Positions 1 through 10,780 are shown, counted from the first letter of the stretch. The stretch: 64,000 nt of DNA from Lysobacter sp. (GCA_008015835.1 SSGH01000013.1:248001-312000), one strand, 5' to 3'. Numbers and translations are program-made. Notes: generated from the sequence alone by a model not told the origin.

Positions 1-700
1 GGGCGCGAGTTTCCTGCCATTCGCTGGCCTGCTGACTGCTTTTGCGGAACAGCGGCGGGATTTTCAGCACCCACTCGCCGATTTTGTCCATCACCGTCAG
101 CCAGGACAGCCCGGTCGCCAAGGTCACCGCGACCAGAAACAGCGCGATCAAGAACAGATTGCCGCCGATCATGCCGAAGGCGCCGAGCAGCGCATCGCCG
201 ACCAATTGCCCCAGAATCCCGCCCGAGCCGGCGGTCAAACCGACCATGGCGCCGATCTTCAGATGCAACAACCCGGTCGCGGCGATCAAGAAACCGACGA
301 TCCCGACCAAGCGCAACGCCGGCCCGAGGTCGGCATCGCCGTCGCCGTCGGCGTCCATCCCGAACAATGCGATCCAGGCCACGGCGCCCAGAATCAGCGG
401 CAGCACGAACGCGACGTAACCGCACAGATACAAAAGAATGTCGGCCAGATACGCGCCGACCAAGCCGCCCGCGTTATGGAGCGGCGCGGTGACGCTGCCC
501 GAACGCGACCAACCGGGATCCTCGGGGGAATACGTGAACAGCGTGACCAGCAAATACAGCAGAAACGGCGCGATCACGATCATCGCGATATCGCGCACGA
601 GGCGCTGGCGGCGCGGATTGGGCTTGGCGACCGGCGCTGCGGCATTTCGACGGGGTTTGCTGCCGGGTTCTGAAATCTCGCGCGCCACTTGTCCGGCCAC
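1..700 (-). CDS. ftsK: DNA translocase FtsK, N-terminal membrane part (partial)
   Basis: The minus strand is open from about 700 to the window edge and reads as the membrane domain of FtsK, the septal DNA pump that helps resolve chromosome dimers. After a basic N-terminus come hydrophobic segments, the typical periplasmic motif PEDPGWS near residue 60, and more helices separated by an acidic loop. The ATPase motor lies outside the window. I place the start at a GTG (698-700); no ATG lies nearby upstream in frame, and an internal ATG about 35 codons in is an alternative. The gene is divergent from rluF. Identification rests on the PEDPGWS motif and the helix pattern only. Confidence 0.85.
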   Translation of the reverse strand, partial: MAGQVAREISEPGSKPRRNAAAPVAKPNPRRQRLVRDIAMIVIAPFLLYLLVTLFTYSPEDPGWSRSGSVTAPLHNAGGLVGAYLADILLYLCGYVAFVLPLILGAVAWIALFGMDADGDGDADLGPALRLVGIVGFLIAATGLLHLKIGAMVGLTAGSGGILGQLVGDALLGAFGMIGGNLFLIALFLVAVTLATGLSWLTVMDKIGEWVLKIPPLFRKSSQQASEWQETRA

Positions 701-1004
701 CTGAAGAAAACGGTCTAGGATTCTGATCTTACAGAGAAAATTGAACGGAAAACACCTGCGAGACACCGGCACGGACACGGCGCCGGACATCCAACGCTGG
801 GGTTCGGCCACATTAGCAAATTTCGTCCTCGGACATTCGCGACCCCCACACCCGCGAAACGGCGCATGCGGAGCCTTGTAACGGTGACCGGTCTCATCCG
901 GCGAGATTCGGTGGCCGAGGCCGCCGAGACGACGCATCTGTCCGATCACAGCGCGCGTTTCGGGCTACGATGCGCCCCGTTTCCGGAAATCCCCTACCCG
1001 CCCC
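701..1004. other. Divergent intergenic region ftsK/rluF
   Basis: About 300 bases between two divergent genes, so promoters for both should be here. I see no convincing -35/-10 pair, hairpin or repeat. The short open frames are arginine-rich and have no recognisable domain. Confidence 0.5.
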
Positions 1005-1718
1005 ATGCGCCTCAACAAATACATCAGCGACACCGGCTACTGTTCACGGCGCGAAGCCGACCGGCTGATCGCCGAAGGCCGAGTGACGGTCAACGACCAG
1101 CGCGCGCGGATCGGCGTGGAATTGGTCGAGGGCGACGAGGTGCGGATCGACGGCGACGTGCTGCGCGCGCGCACCGCGGCCAAAGGCAAGCGCCGGCATG
1201 TCTACATCGCCTTGAACAAGCCGATCGGCATCACCTGCACCACCGAAACCGATGTCAAAGGCAATATCGCCGATTTCGTCGACCACGAGCAGCGCGTCTT
1301 CCCGATCGGCCGGCTCGACAAGGATTCGGAGGGCTTGATTCTGCTCACCAGCAACGGCGACATCGTCAATGCGATCCTGCGCGCCGAGAACAAGCTGGAA
1401 AAGGAATATCTGGTCGGCGTGAACCACGGCGTCACCAACGAATTCTTGCGCGGCATGAGTCGCGGCGTGCCGATCCACGGCCAGATCACCCTACCCTGCA
1501 AGACCACCAAACTCGGCCCGGTCGGGTTCCGCATCGTGCTCACGCAGGGCTTGAATCGGCAAATCCGATTGATGGCGGCGCATTTCGGTTATCGCGTCAA
1601 ACAACTGATGCGCGTGCGCATCGGCAACATCAAACTCGGGCACCTTAAGACCGGGCAATGGCGCAATCTCACCGATGCCGAACTGCGCGGGTTGCTGCCC
1701 AGTCACGAGGATTGGTAG
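1005..1718 (+). CDS. rluF: 23S rRNA pseudouridine synthase RluF
   Basis: This 237-residue protein makes pseudouridine in 23S rRNA (U2604 in E. coli). Residues 1-60 form an S4 RNA-binding domain beginning with the typical MRLNKYISDTGYCSRREADR. The catalytic motif GRLDKDSEGL follows at about residue 102, with its Asp as the catalytic residue, and QGLNRQIR comes later. KYIS plus GRLDKDS points to RluF rather than RluB or RluE. The ATG at 1005 is right for the S4 domain, although the ribosome site is weak. It is a single gene between ftsK and trxB. Confidence 0.92.
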   Translation: MRLNKYISDTGYCSRREADRLIAEGRVTVNDQRARIGVELVEGDEVRIDGDVLRARTAAKGKRRHVYIALNKPIGITCTTETDVKGNIADFVDHEQRVFPIGRLDKDSEGLILLTSNGDIVNAILRAENKLEKEYLVGVNHGVTNEFLRGMSRGVPIHGQITLPCKTTKLGPVGFRIVLTQGLNRQIRLMAAHFGYRVKQLMRVRIGNIKLGHLKTGQWRNLTDAELRGLLPSHEDW

Positions 1719-1806
1719 CCCCGGGCGCGATGCCCGTTCGCCCACCGTCCGGTTCGCCCGCAGCCCGCGATACAGCGTTCCGCGAACGCGATCCGCACCG
1801 ACTTGA

Positions 1807-2832
<1,026 letters not shown>

Positions 2833-2935
2833 GCCTCCGCCGGTCGATGGGAAGGCAGCGCCCGCGCGGGTTCTGGAAGCGGTGCGCGTTCCGCCTGTCG
2901 TCGCCGATACCGTAGGCTTTTGGGCTGTTAAACAA

Positions 2936-2976
2936 GACGGCGACCGAATCGCATCGCGATCGGTCGCCGTCCTTTT
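2936..2976 (+). terminator. Rho-independent terminator after trxB
   Basis: A perfect 12-bp stem (GACGGCGACCGA at 2936-2947 with 2960-2971) and a 12-base loop are followed by CTTTTT. It closes trxB and may also act on the convergent gene that ends at 2994. Confidence 0.9.
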
Positions 2977-2993
2977 TCGCACGGAATGGGCGA

Positions 2994-4544
2994 TCAGCTA
3001 CCCGGCACCGGGTAGAACATGAACGTGCCGTAGATGTTGTCTTGGAATACGGCGAATTGCGTGTAGCCCGGGTAGCCCGGATCCGTCGGCGGCACGATCA
3101 GCAAACTGCTGGACTTGGTCGTCGCGGTCGTGAGCGACTGATTCACGCTGTAAGTCGACGTCATTTTGTACGTCGTCTTGCTGTTGTTCTCGATCGTGAG
3201 CAACCACGCCTTGAGCGAGAAACCGGCGCTATAGCTGTAGGACTGGGTATAACTCGTGCTGACGCCGGAAGAGACCGTCGTCGTATTCATATTGGAAATA
3301 TTGAGATTGGTGGTCGGACTGCCGTAGGAATAATTCACGGTCGGCAGCGCGGACAGCCGAGTGAAGCGCTTGTTCGCCGTCGTACCGCCCGCGACCGGGA
3401 ACGGGGAGATCGCGTAAGTACTGTTACGACGCACGCAACCAGCGTCCAAATACGCCGCAAAGGGGTTCGTACGCGCGATCGCGCCCTTGTCCGCGCACGT
3501 CAACGCCGGACCTTCTCCAGGCTGCCACACTTCGCCGGCCGCGGCCCAAGCGCGCGCCAACTTGGCGCCGACGCCGCGATTAGGATCGGTGGGCCAAGTG
3601 CCGTTCAAATAGCCAACGAGCACCGGATACACGTCCATGCCCTGCACCGGATCTTTCGGATTCCAGCCGTAGCCCGTCCACACCACGACGTTGGGTTCGA
3701 GAGAATACGTGGTGAAGGTGTGCAGCGGGTTGAGCCAAATCCAAACGACATCGTAGTTGTGGTCGACGCTGATATTGTTGTCGCACGTCGCGCAGCCGGG
3801 GCCATTGGTCTGATAGGACAGCCCGACGGATTTCTCCACCGTCGCCGTCAACCCCGAGGTGCGCTTGATGCTGTAATCGGTGCTGGAGGAGCCACCGACT
3901 TTCACGGCAGAACCGGCGCTGTCGATCCACTTGCTGATATCCAGCGAAATACTTGCGCTGTGTTCGGTACCCGTACCGATCTCGAACGAGGATGCGATGC
4001 TGGTGGTATTGCCGACGAGGGCCGTGCTGCCGTAATTCACGTTACTCGAACGTCCAGGCGGCGCGTAGGTGACGCCCATCACCTTGTACTTGGGCGCGAT
4101 GAATCCGTTCGTCGGCTTGGAATACCGCGCTGTCGTATTGATCGTCATAGTGATCGGAACGTAGTACTCCGACTGCAAGTACGTGATTTTGACCGTCCCG
4201 CTATTTGTACCGCTGACCGCCTTGGATGCGTCGAACTTCACATTGGCGCATACCGTACTCCATTGCACGATCGGCGATGACGACGAAGTGAGAGTGAATG
4301 CTTGATTCGTAGTGGATGTGCTCAGGTACCAAAACGTGCCCCATGCCGCATTCGTCCAACAGACCTGCTTAGTCGTGGTTCCGCGGACCAATCCAAAATC
4401 GAGCGATAGCGTTTGCGCGCTCACGGACGTCGGCAATAGCGCGACGAACGCGAGAATGAATAAGCAGAATCTGTTGCTTAAACGCCTCTTCGATCGCTGC
4501 GCGAGCGATGCGAATTTTTCGGCGACTCCGGCTGCGTGCCCCAT
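2994..4544 (-). CDS. Secreted protein of unknown function, beta-rich, Ser/Thr-rich
   Basis: 516 residues starting at an ATG with a good GAGGAG site 7 bases upstream. A basic N-region precedes a hydrophobic stretch at residues 26-42 and a probable signal-peptidase site after SVSA, so the protein is exported. The mature part is rich in Ser, Thr, Tyr, Asn and Val in alternating patterns, with few charges. It has Cys residues that could form disulfides, including a CATC pair near residue 253. I recognise no family. The alternating Ser/Thr stretches near the C-terminus recall beta-barrel pore-forming proteins, but this is only an impression. Base composition looks less GC-rich than the neighbours, which could mean recent transfer. 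Two operator-like palindromes lie upstream. Confidence 0.75.
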   Translation of the reverse strand: MGHAAGVAEKFASLAQRSKRRLSNRFCLFILAFVALLPTSVSAQTLSLDFGLVRGTTTKQVCWTNAAWGTFWYLSTSTTNQAFTLTSSSSPIVQWSTVCANVKFDASKAVSGTNSGTVKITYLQSEYYVPITMTINTTARYSKPTNGFIAPKYKVMGVTYAPPGRSSNVNYGSTALVGNTTSIASSFEIGTGTEHSASISLDISKWIDSAGSAVKVGGSSSTDYSIKRTSGLTATVEKSVGLSYQTNGPGCATCDNNISVDHNYDVVWIWLNPLHTFTTYSLEPNVVVWTGYGWNPKDPVQGMDVYPVLVGYLNGTWPTDPNRGVGAKLARAWAAAGEVWQPGEGPALTCADKGAIARTNPFAAYLDAGCVRRNSTYAISPFPVAGGTTANKRFTRLSALPTVNYSYGSPTTNLNISNMNTTTVSSGVSTSYTQSYSYSAGFSLKAWLLTIENNSKTTYKMTSTYSVNQSLTTATTKSSSLLIVPPTDPGYPGYTQFAVFQDNIYGTFMFYPVPGS

Positions 4545-4640
4545 AACAGTCTCCTCATCGTGTGTGAGTGAAGAACCCTCATTGCCGCAGGAGAAGTCGC
4601 CCGGAACGCATTAGGCGCCGGCGGCGGTCGCTCGGAATGC

Positions 4641-4669
4641 AAACGTTTTTCTAACGAATGAAAACGTTT
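4641..4669. promoter_or_regulatory. Paired AAACGTTT palindromes, operator-like
   Basis: Two copies of the perfect palindrome AAACGTTT (4641-4648 and 4662-4669) are 21 bases apart, about two helical turns. They lie about 100 bases upstream of the secreted-protein gene that starts at 4544. The second copy has the wider form GAAAACGTTTAC, similar to LacI-family operators. Regulation is inferred; no regulator gene lies beside it. Confidence 0.45.
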
Positions 4670-4760
4670 ACATTTCAAGTTGACCGACACTAGGACGCGC
4701 TTTTTTATTTGTCAAGCCGACAACGCGACGAATTTCGGCTGCATCGCATTTTCGCGGCGA

Positions 4761-4792
4761 AAAAAAGAGCGATGCCGCGACGGCATCGCTCG
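4761..4792 (-). terminator. Rho-independent terminator (minus strand)
   Basis: A perfect 11-bp stem (GAGCGATGCCG, 4768-4778 with 4782-4792) has a 3-base loop. On the minus strand it is followed by seven T (4761-4767). It terminates the small secreted-protein gene that ends at 4934. Confidence 0.88.
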
Positions 4793-4878
4793 AAGGCAAC
4801 GATGTTTCGCCTGCTTTTGCGCGAAACGTTCGTTATGCGAACAGATCGCGCGCGAATGAAACGCGCGTTGTAACGCGC

Positions 4879-4914
4879 ATTACATTCCATTACACGCATT
4901 ACATCTCATTACAT
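4879..4914. repeat. Four CATTACA direct repeats, about 10-base period
   Basis: CATTACA starts at 4879, 4889, 4898 and 4908, and a related GTTACA follows near 4928. The block lies between the 3' end of the small secreted-protein gene and its terminator, in an AT-rich patch. Function unknown; a period close to one helical turn would suit phased protein binding. Confidence 0.5.
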
Positions 4915-4933
4915 GACGTTCCAAGTCGTTACA

Positions 4934-5263
4934 TCACGAGCACGACTTTCCTTGAAACGCACGGCCGCCCCTAGCCTTCGCATGCGTCTCGGGAATCAAA
5001 TAACCTTGCTTGGTCTTTCCGAACTTCGGATGATCGGCGCAATAGAAAATTTTTTTCTCCGCATCCATCCACACGACGGCGCCTGGCCCCGCATCTGTCG
5101 AAGGCGCGGAAGAAGCCGTTTTCCCTTGGTTTTTAACGGTGTCTTGCGATTTTCCCGCGCTCCAGACGTTGGACGCGAAACACAGCAGCGCCGCTGCGGC
5201 GATCGCCGCGGAAGTCGCCGCGCCGTTGCGAATCGAACACGATGTTGTCGTTTGCGTATTCAT
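4934..5263 (-). CDS. Small exported protein of unknown function
   Basis: 109 residues with a signal peptide: a polar start, an Ala/Leu-rich core, and probable cleavage after NVWSA. The mature part holds VVWMDAEKKIFYC, then HPKFGKTKQGYLIPETHA, and ends with GKSCS. Small proteobacterial secreted proteins with a 'VWV..YHC.G...YG.TK.G.YM.E..A' core look similar; I know no function for them. I chose the second ATG (5263) because GAGGGG lies 8 bases before it; the ATG at 5269 is too close to that site. A strong terminator follows at 4761-4792. Confidence 0.75.
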   Translation of the reverse strand: MNTQTTTSCSIRNGAATSAAIAAAALLCFASNVWSAGKSQDTVKNQGKTASSAPSTDAGPGAVVWMDAEKKIFYCADHPKFGKTKQGYLIPETHAKARGGRAFQGKSCS

Positions 5264-5555
5264 AATCATGGCCCCTCGTCGTTCCTACAGCGGTTGTGAA
5301 TCCGATTGTCGTTTCGAGCATACAGCGTGTTTCTCGCGAATTGAACAACGCCTCCCGCAACGCGAAGCTCGCCGCGTCGCCGCGATGGTCCCGATTCGAA
5401 CGACGACGCCGACCGACTCTTCCGGCGAAACGTTCCCGGCGAGAAGACGTTCTCTCACGGACCGAACGCGGCGAGCGTCTTCGCGTCGATCGTAGGTCGA
5501 GGCGACGCGTTTCCGATTGACCGAATCGCGATTCGGTGAAACGATCGTGTAACGT
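5264..5555. other. Divergent intergenic region
   Basis: Lies between the small exported-protein gene and the FemAB-like gene. The overlapping open frames are arginine-rich with no domain. I see no RNA gene or repeat. Confidence 0.4.
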
Positions 5556-6737
5556 ATGGAAATCCGCGTTTTCAATCGTTTATCCGACGTCTCCCGAGCG
5601 CATTGGGACGACCTCCACTGCGGGCGTGATCCCTTCGTCTCGCACGCGTTCCTCGCCGGCCTCGAAGCCCACGGCTGCCTGCGCGAAGACTGGGGCTGGT
5701 CGCCGCTGCATCTGACCGTGTGGGACGGCGATACGCTGATCGCCGCCGCGCCCGGCTACGTCAAAACCAATTCGCACGGTGAGTTCGTGTTCGATCATGC
5801 CTGGGCGCGGGCCTATGCGGAGTACGGCCGCGATTACTTTCCGAAATGGCTCTGCGCGGTGCCCTACTCGCCCGTGACCGGGCCGCGGCTGTTGGCGCGC
5901 GACGCGGCTTCGCGGATCGTTCTGCTGGACGCGATGCGGACGCTGGTGCGCCAACACGGCTGGTCGTCGGCGCACGCGAATTTTCATCTCGAGGAAGAAT
6001 CCACGGCGTTCGATGCGCCGGTGTTCGGCGGCGAATGGCGATCGCGCATCGACGTGCAATACCACTGGCGCAACGAGGCGGGCTGGGCGAACTTCGATGC
6101 GTTTTTGGCCGCGATGGACCACAAGCATCGCAAGAACATTCGGCAGGAGCGCGCGAAAGTCGCCAAGGCCGGCGTCGAGATTCGGATCGTTCACGGCGAC
6201 GAAGCGAGCGAGGCCGACTTGGCCGCGATGCATCGCTTCTACCTGCGCACCTTCGCCGATTACGGCAACTCGCCGGCGCTGACCTTGGCGTTTCTGCGGC
6301 ATCTCGCGCGCGCGATGCCGCGCGCGCTGGTGCTGTTCCTCGCCGAACAGGCAGGCGACACCATCGCCGGCGCGCTATGCCTACGCGGCGGCGACACGTT
6401 GTACGGCCGATACTGGGGCGCGACGCGAGTGGTGCCGGGCCTGCACTTCGAGACCTGCTACTACCAAGGCATCGACTACTGCCTGCGCGAGGGCTTGCGG
6501 CGTTTCGAACCCGGCGCGCAGGGCGAGCACAAGATCGACCGCGGCTTTCTGCCGACCTTCGTGCGCAGCCGGCATTGGATCGCCGACCCCGATTTCTCCG
6601 CGGCCCTGGGCCGTTGGTGCGAAGAAGAAGCCGCGGCCGTGCGCGCGTTCGAGCGCGAACTGCAGGCGCGGTCGCCGTTCCGCGCTCGTCTCGTCGACGA
6701 GACCTGTCCCCGCCCCGAGCGGGCCGCCGCACCATGA
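5556..6737 (+). CDS. FemAB/GNAT-like acyltransferase, DUF482 (PF04339) type
   Basis: 393 residues resembling the proteobacterial DUF482 family, a double-GNAT fold related to peptidoglycan-bridge FemAB enzymes. Recognisable parts are the N-terminal region around RAHWDDL, FDHAWARAYAEYG and YFPKWLCAVPYSPVTG, the basic central stretch HKHRKNIRQER, and the C-terminal GAQGEHKIDRGFLPT. The true substrate of the family is not established. The stop overlaps the aat start by ATGA, so translation is probably coupled. That pairing is the only clue to its role, since Aat also transfers aminoacyl groups. Confidence 0.85.
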   Translation: MEIRVFNRLSDVSRAHWDDLHCGRDPFVSHAFLAGLEAHGCLREDWGWSPLHLTVWDGDTLIAAAPGYVKTNSHGEFVFDHAWARAYAEYGRDYFPKWLCAVPYSPVTGPRLLARDAASRIVLLDAMRTLVRQHGWSSAHANFHLEEESTAFDAPVFGGEWRSRIDVQYHWRNEAGWANFDAFLAAMDHKHRKNIRQERAKVAKAGVEIRIVHGDEASEADLAAMHRFYLRTFADYGNSPALTLAFLRHLARAMPRALVLFLAEQAGDTIAGALCLRGGDTLYGRYWGATRVVPGLHFETCYYQGIDYCLREGLRRFEPGAQGEHKIDRGFLPTFVRSRHWIADPDFSAALGRWCEEEAAAVRAFERELQARSPFRARLVDETCPRPERAAAP

Positions 6738-7477
6738 TCATCGAACTCCCTGCGCTCGGCCCCTCACCCGACGCCCCGTTTCCGCCGGCGCGGCATGCGC
6801 TGACCGACCCCGAGGGCCTGTTGGCGATGGGCGGCGATCTGCATCCGAATCGCTTATTGAACGCCTACGCCCACGGCATTTTCCCCTGGTATTCCGAGGG
6901 CGAACCGATCCTGTGGTGGTGCCCGAACCCGCGGGTCGTGTTCGAAACCGAGCGTTTTCGGCTGTCGTCGCGATTCCGTCGGGATCTGCGGCGCAGCGAA
7001 TGGGTGGTCCGCGCCGATACCGCGTTCGCCGAGGTGGTCGCGGCCTGCGCCGACACGCCTCGGCGCGACCAAGACGGCACATGGATCACGCCGCAGATGC
7101 GCGCGGCCTATCTCGACCTGCATCGCTTGGGCCACGCCCACAGCATCGAAGTCTTCGACCGCGACGGCCCCGAAGGCCGGCTGGTCGGCGGTCTGTACGG
7201 CGTCGCCGTCGGCGCGATGTTCTTTGGCGAAAGCATGGTCAGTCTGGCGTCGGGTGGGTCGAAGGTCGCTTTTGGAGCGCTCGCGCGGCGGCTGCGGGAC
7301 TGGGGCTGGCCCTTGATCGACGGGCAGGTCGAGAACCCGCATCTGATGAACCTGGGCGCCGAACGCTGGCCCCGGCCGCGTTTTTTGGCCGAAGTGCGGC
7401 GATTGGCCGAACGCCCCGGGCGGCCCGGATCTTGGACCGCGGCCTTCGGAACCCTGGCGGCGAAGGAACTGGCCTAG
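6734..7477 (+). CDS. aat: Leucyl/phenylalanyl-tRNA-protein transferase
   Basis: 247 residues. Aat adds Leu or Phe to proteins that begin with Arg or Lys, making N-degrons for the ClpS-ClpAP protease, whose genes lie 600 bases downstream. Motifs are GLLAMGGDL near residue 30, YAHGIFPWYSEG, ILWWCPNPR and, in the catalytic part, GGLYGVAVGAMFFGESMVS. The start is the ATG inside the preceding stop (ATGA). Length is normal for the family. Confidence 0.96.
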   Translation: MIIELPALGPSPDAPFPPARHALTDPEGLLAMGGDLHPNRLLNAYAHGIFPWYSEGEPILWWCPNPRVVFETERFRLSSRFRRDLRRSEWVVRADTAFAEVVAACADTPRRDQDGTWITPQMRAAYLDLHRLGHAHSIEVFDRDGPEGRLVGGLYGVAVGAMFFGESMVSLASGGSKVAFGALARRLRDWGWPLIDGQVENPHLMNLGAERWPRPRFLAEVRRLAERPGRPGSWTAAFGTLAAKELA

Positions 7478-7598
7478 GGCCTGTTAACGCGATTTGGGTG
7501 CGTTTCGACCGGGCTTTTTGCGCCGCCGCCGCCGGCGTGGCAGAATGCGCGGCTTGTTCGGGCAACCCCGCCCGGCTCCCTAAGGCAGCACAGGACGC

Positions 7599-7817
7599 AT
7601 GGCGAAAGACGACGTCATCGAATTCGAAGGCACGGTCTCCGAAACCCTCCCGAACACCATGTTCCGGGTGAAATTGGAGAACGGGCACGAGATCATCGCC
7701 CACATTTCGGGCCGCATGCGCAAGAACTACATCCGCATCCTCACCGGCGATAAGGTCAAGGTCGAAATGACCCCTTACGACCTGACCAAGGGTCGGATTA
7801 CGTACCGCATGAAATAA
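7599..7817 (+). CDS. infA: Translation initiation factor IF-1
   Basis: 72 residues forming a single OB fold, starting [13 protein letters not shown] and ending KGRITYRMK, practically the family consensus. IF-1 binds the 30S A site during initiation. The gene stands between aat and clpA, the usual gammaproteobacterial order, and is followed by a terminator. Confidence 0.98.
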   Translation: MAKDDVIEFEGTVSETLPNTMFRVKLENGHEIIAHISGRMRKNYIRILTGDKVKVEMTPYDLTKGRITYRMK

Positions 7818-7869
7818 GCGCCGCGCAGCGTCTCGCTTTCGGTCGAGCGCTTCGCGATCCGCCTCATAC

Positions 7870-7902
7870 AAAACGCGCCGCCGCAAGGCTGGCGCGTTTT
7901 TT
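7870..7902 (+). terminator. Terminator after infA
   Basis: A 10-bp stem (AAAACGCGCC, 7870-7879 with 7891-7900) and an 11-base loop end in a run of six T. Confidence 0.85.
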
Positions 7903-7972
7903 CGTGGGCGTATGTGCGTGCTTCGGGTCGTATGCGTTCGAATCGAGGCCGATCGAGAACGGCTCCGATCGA

Positions 7973-8002
7973 GAAAAAGGCGGCCATCGGGCCGCCTTTT
8001 TC
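7973..8002. terminator. Bidirectional terminator between infA and clpA
   Basis: A perfect 13-bp stem, GAAAAAGGCGGCC with its complement, surrounds an ATCG loop. The A and T runs suit termination from both sides, that is for infA and the convergent clpA (ends 8055). Confidence 0.9.
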
Positions 8003-8054
8003 GTCGTACTCGCGCTTCGCGTTCGGTCGCAACGACAGCGCGAGCGCCGCACCG

Positions 8055-10337
8055 TCACTCCACCACGGCCGGCAGCAGCTTCTCCGGCTCGGCGTGCGCC
8101 TCGACCATCAGTTCGTCGTCGCGCACGTCGATCGAGACGCGGCCGCCGTTGACCAATTTGCCGAACAGCAGCTCGTCCGCCAGCGGGCGCTTGATCTTGT
8201 CCTGGATCACCCGCGCCATCGGCCGCGCGCCCATCAGCGGGTCGAAGCCGTGTTCGGCGAGCCAATCGCGCGCCACCGGCGTCGCCGACAGCGACACGTT
8301 CTTCTCGTGGAGGAGGGTTTCCAGTTCGATCAGGAACTTGTCCACCACGCGCAGGATGTGATCGAAGGCCAGCGCTTGGAACTGCACCACCGCGTCGAGA
8401 CGGTTGCGGAATTCCGGGCTGAAGCTGCGGCGGATGATCTCCATCGCGTCGGTGCTGTGGTCCTGCTTGGTGAAGCCGATCGAGCGCCGCGCCGCCTGCG
8501 CCGCGCCGGCATTCGTGGTCATCACCAAGATCACGTTGCGGAAATTGGCTTCGCGGCCGTTGGTATCGGTGAGAATGCCGCGGTCCATCACCTGCAGCAG
8601 GATATTGAAGATGTCCGGATGCGCCTTCTCGACTTCGTCGAGCAGCAGCACGCAGTGCGGCGTCTTCACGATCTTCTCGGTCAACAGCCCGCCCTGATCG
8701 AAGCCGACGTAGCCCGGCGGCGCGCCGATCAAACGGCTCACCGAATGCGGCTCCATGTATTCGCTCATGTCGAAGCGCACCAACTCGATACCAAGCTGCA
8801 GCGCGAGCTGACGCGTGACTTCCGTCTTGCCCACGCCGGTCGGGCCGGCGAACAAGAAACTACCGATGGGTTTATCGGGATTAGCCAGACCCGAGCGCGC
8901 GAGTTTGATCGCCGAGGTCAGCGTTTCGATCGCCGGATCCTGGCCGAAGATGACCATTTTCAGATTGCGTTCGAGGTGCTGCAGCACGTCCTTGTCGGAG
9001 GCGCTGACCTGTTTGGCCGGAATCCGCGCCATCTTGGCGACGATGGTTTCGACCTCTTCGATGTCGATCCGGGTCTTGCGCGTTTCGACCGGCAGCAACT
9101 GCTGGCGCGCGCCGGCTTCGTCGATCACGTCGATCGCCTTGTCCGGCAGCAAACGGTCGTTGATGTGCTTCACCGACAGGTCCACGGCCGCCTGAATCGC
9201 GTCGTCGGCGTAGGTCACGCCGTGATGCGCCTCGTACTTCGATTTCAGGCCGCGCAGGATTTCCACCGCCTCGCCGATGGTCGGTTCGACCACATCGATC
9301 TTCTGGAAGCGACGGGCCAGCGCGCGGTCTTTCTCGAAGATGCCGCGGTATTCCTGGAACGTGGTGGAGCCGATGCAGCGCAGATCGCCGGACGCGAGCG
9401 CCGGCTTGATCAGATTGCTGGCATCCATCGTGCCGCCGCTGGCGGAGCCAGCGCCGATGATGGTGTGGATTTCGTCGATGAACAGCACCGCCTGCGGAAT
9501 CTTCTTGAGCGCGCCCAAGACGGATTTCAGGCGCTTCTCGAAATCGCCGCGGTATTTCGTGCCGGCGACCAGCGCGCCCAGATCGAGCGAAAAGATCGTC
9601 GCGCCCGCCAGCACGTCCGGCACTTCGCCGTCGACGATGCGTTTGGCCAAGCCCTCGGCGAGCGCCGTCTTGCCGACGCCGGCCTCGCCGACGTACAGCG
9701 GGTTGTTCTTGCGGCGACGGCACAGCACCTGGATGGTGCGCTCGATTTCCTCGGCGCGGCCGACCAGGGGGTCGATCTTGCCTTCCTTCGCCAGCGCATT
9801 GAGGTTGCTGGTGAATTCGGTCAGCGGGTCGCTCTTGCCTTCGCCCGCCTCGGCTTCGGCGTTCTGTTCGTTGGACTCACTGTTCTGGTGTTCGCTGCCG
9901 TCGTGGGTCTTCGCGATGCCGTGGGAGAGGTAATTCACCACGTCCAGCCGCGAGATGCCCTGCTGGTTGAGGTAGTAAACGGCGTAGGAATCCTTCTCGC
10001 CGAAGATCGCGACCAGCACGTTCGCGCCGGTGACTTCGCTCTTGCCGGAGGATTGGACGTGGTAGACGGCGCGCTGGAGCACGCGCTGGAAGCCGAGCGT
10101 GGCTTGCGTATCGCGAGCGTCGTCTTCGGCGAGCGTGGCGACCGACGACGCGATGGCGTGCTCCAAATCGCGCCGCAAACGCTGGGAATCGGCGCCGCAG
10201 GCTTTCAGCACGCTTTCCGCCGACGGGTTATCGAGCAGCGCGATCAGCAAATGCTCGACGGTCATGTACTCGTGGCGCGCTTCGCGGGCGTGCTTGTAGC
10301 ACTGGCCGATGGCGTATTCGAGATCTTTGCTGAACAT
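8055..10337 (-). CDS. clpA: ATP-dependent Clp protease ATP-binding subunit ClpA
   Basis: 760 residues. ClpA unfolds substrates and feeds them to ClpP. The N-domain (1-145) starts [14 protein letters not shown]. The first AAA module has Walker [14 protein letters not shown] and Walker B VLFIDEIH; the second has [13 protein letters not shown] and [14 protein letters not shown] start at the ATG at 10337, where the N-domain begins and a GGAGG lies upstream; longer frames add an unrelated leader. clpS is encoded just upstream on the same strand. Confidence 0.97.
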   Translation of the reverse strand: MFSKDLEYAIGQCYKHAREARHEYMTVEHLLIALLDNPSAESVLKACGADSQRLRRDLEHAIASSVATLAEDDARDTQATLGFQRVLQRAVYHVQSSGKSEVTGANVLVAIFGEKDSYAVYYLNQQGISRLDVVNYLSHGIAKTHDGSEHQNSESNEQNAEAEAGEGKSDPLTEFTSNLNALAKEGKIDPLVGRAEEIERTIQVLCRRRKNNPLYVGEAGVGKTALAEGLAKRIVDGEVPDVLAGATIFSLDLGALVAGTKYRGDFEKRLKSVLGALKKIPQAVLFIDEIHTIIGAGSASGGTMDASNLIKPALASGDLRCIGSTTFQEYRGIFEKDRALARRFQKIDVVEPTIGEAVEILRGLKSKYEAHHGVTYADDAIQAAVDLSVKHINDRLLPDKAIDVIDEAGARQQLLPVETRKTRIDIEEVETIVAKMARIPAKQVSASDKDVLQHLERNLKMVIFGQDPAIETLTSAIKLARSGLANPDKPIGSFLFAGPTGVGKTEVTRQLALQLGIELVRFDMSEYMEPHSVSRLIGAPPGYVGFDQGGLLTEKIVKTPHCVLLLDEVEKAHPDIFNILLQVMDRGILTDTNGREANFRNVILVMTTNAGAAQAARRSIGFTKQDHSTDAMEIIRRSFSPEFRNRLDAVVQFQALAFDHILRVVDKFLIELETLLHEKNVSLSATPVARDWLAEHGFDPLMGARPMARVIQDKIKRPLADELLFGKLVNGGRVSIDVRDDELMVEAHAEPEKLLPAVVE

Positions 10338-10453
10338 GGGGCGCTGGCCTCCTGACGACTGCTCTGCAAGGTGGGGGCTGCGCACGGAATTTCCATGGCC
10401 GACCGGATGAGCCGCCGCCGACCGCGGCCGCCCTCCGTCCCCTTTCGCCTACG

Positions 10454-10780
10454 CTACGCCTTTTCCATCGTACAAAGCAAAGGGTGCTGGTTCAGGCGGG
10501 CGTATTCGTTCACCTGCGCCACTTTCGATTCGGCGATCTCGCGCGTGAAGACGCCGCAGACGCCGCGCCCGCGGGTATGGACGTGAAGCATGACCTGCGT
10601 CGCTTTTTCGAGGTTCATGCTGAAGTGGCGCATCAGCACCTCGACCACGAAGTCCATCGGCGTGTAGTCGTCGTTCAATAGCAGTACGGAGTACAGCGGC
10701 GGGCGCTGCAGTTCGGGCTTGCCGACCTGCAGGGCGACGCCGGATTCGTGCTCGTGCGCGGGATCGTGGGAGCCGGTCAT
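10454..10780 (-). CDS. clpS: ClpA adaptor ClpS
   Basis: 108 residues. ClpS delivers N-degron proteins to ClpA. The core reads [20 protein letters not shown], with the Asp-Asp pair that binds the substrate alpha-amino group, and [17 protein letters not shown] follows. The ATG at 10780 precedes the flexible N-terminal extension typical of the family. It lies directly upstream of clpA and near aat, forming the complete N-degron set. Confidence 0.96.
   Translation of the reverse strand: MTGSHDPAHEHESGVALQVGKPELQRPPLYSVLLLNDDYTPMDFVVEVLMRHFSMNLEKATQVMLHVHTRGRGVCGVFTREIAESKVAQVNEYARLNQHPLLCTMEKA

Noticed and set aside
5385-5415. Possible tRNA T-arm (ATTCGAAC)
   Set aside because: No acceptor or anticodon stem can be folded around it.
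5285-5575. 96-residue minus-strand open frame
   Set aside because: Arginine-rich, low complexity, no ribosome site or domain.
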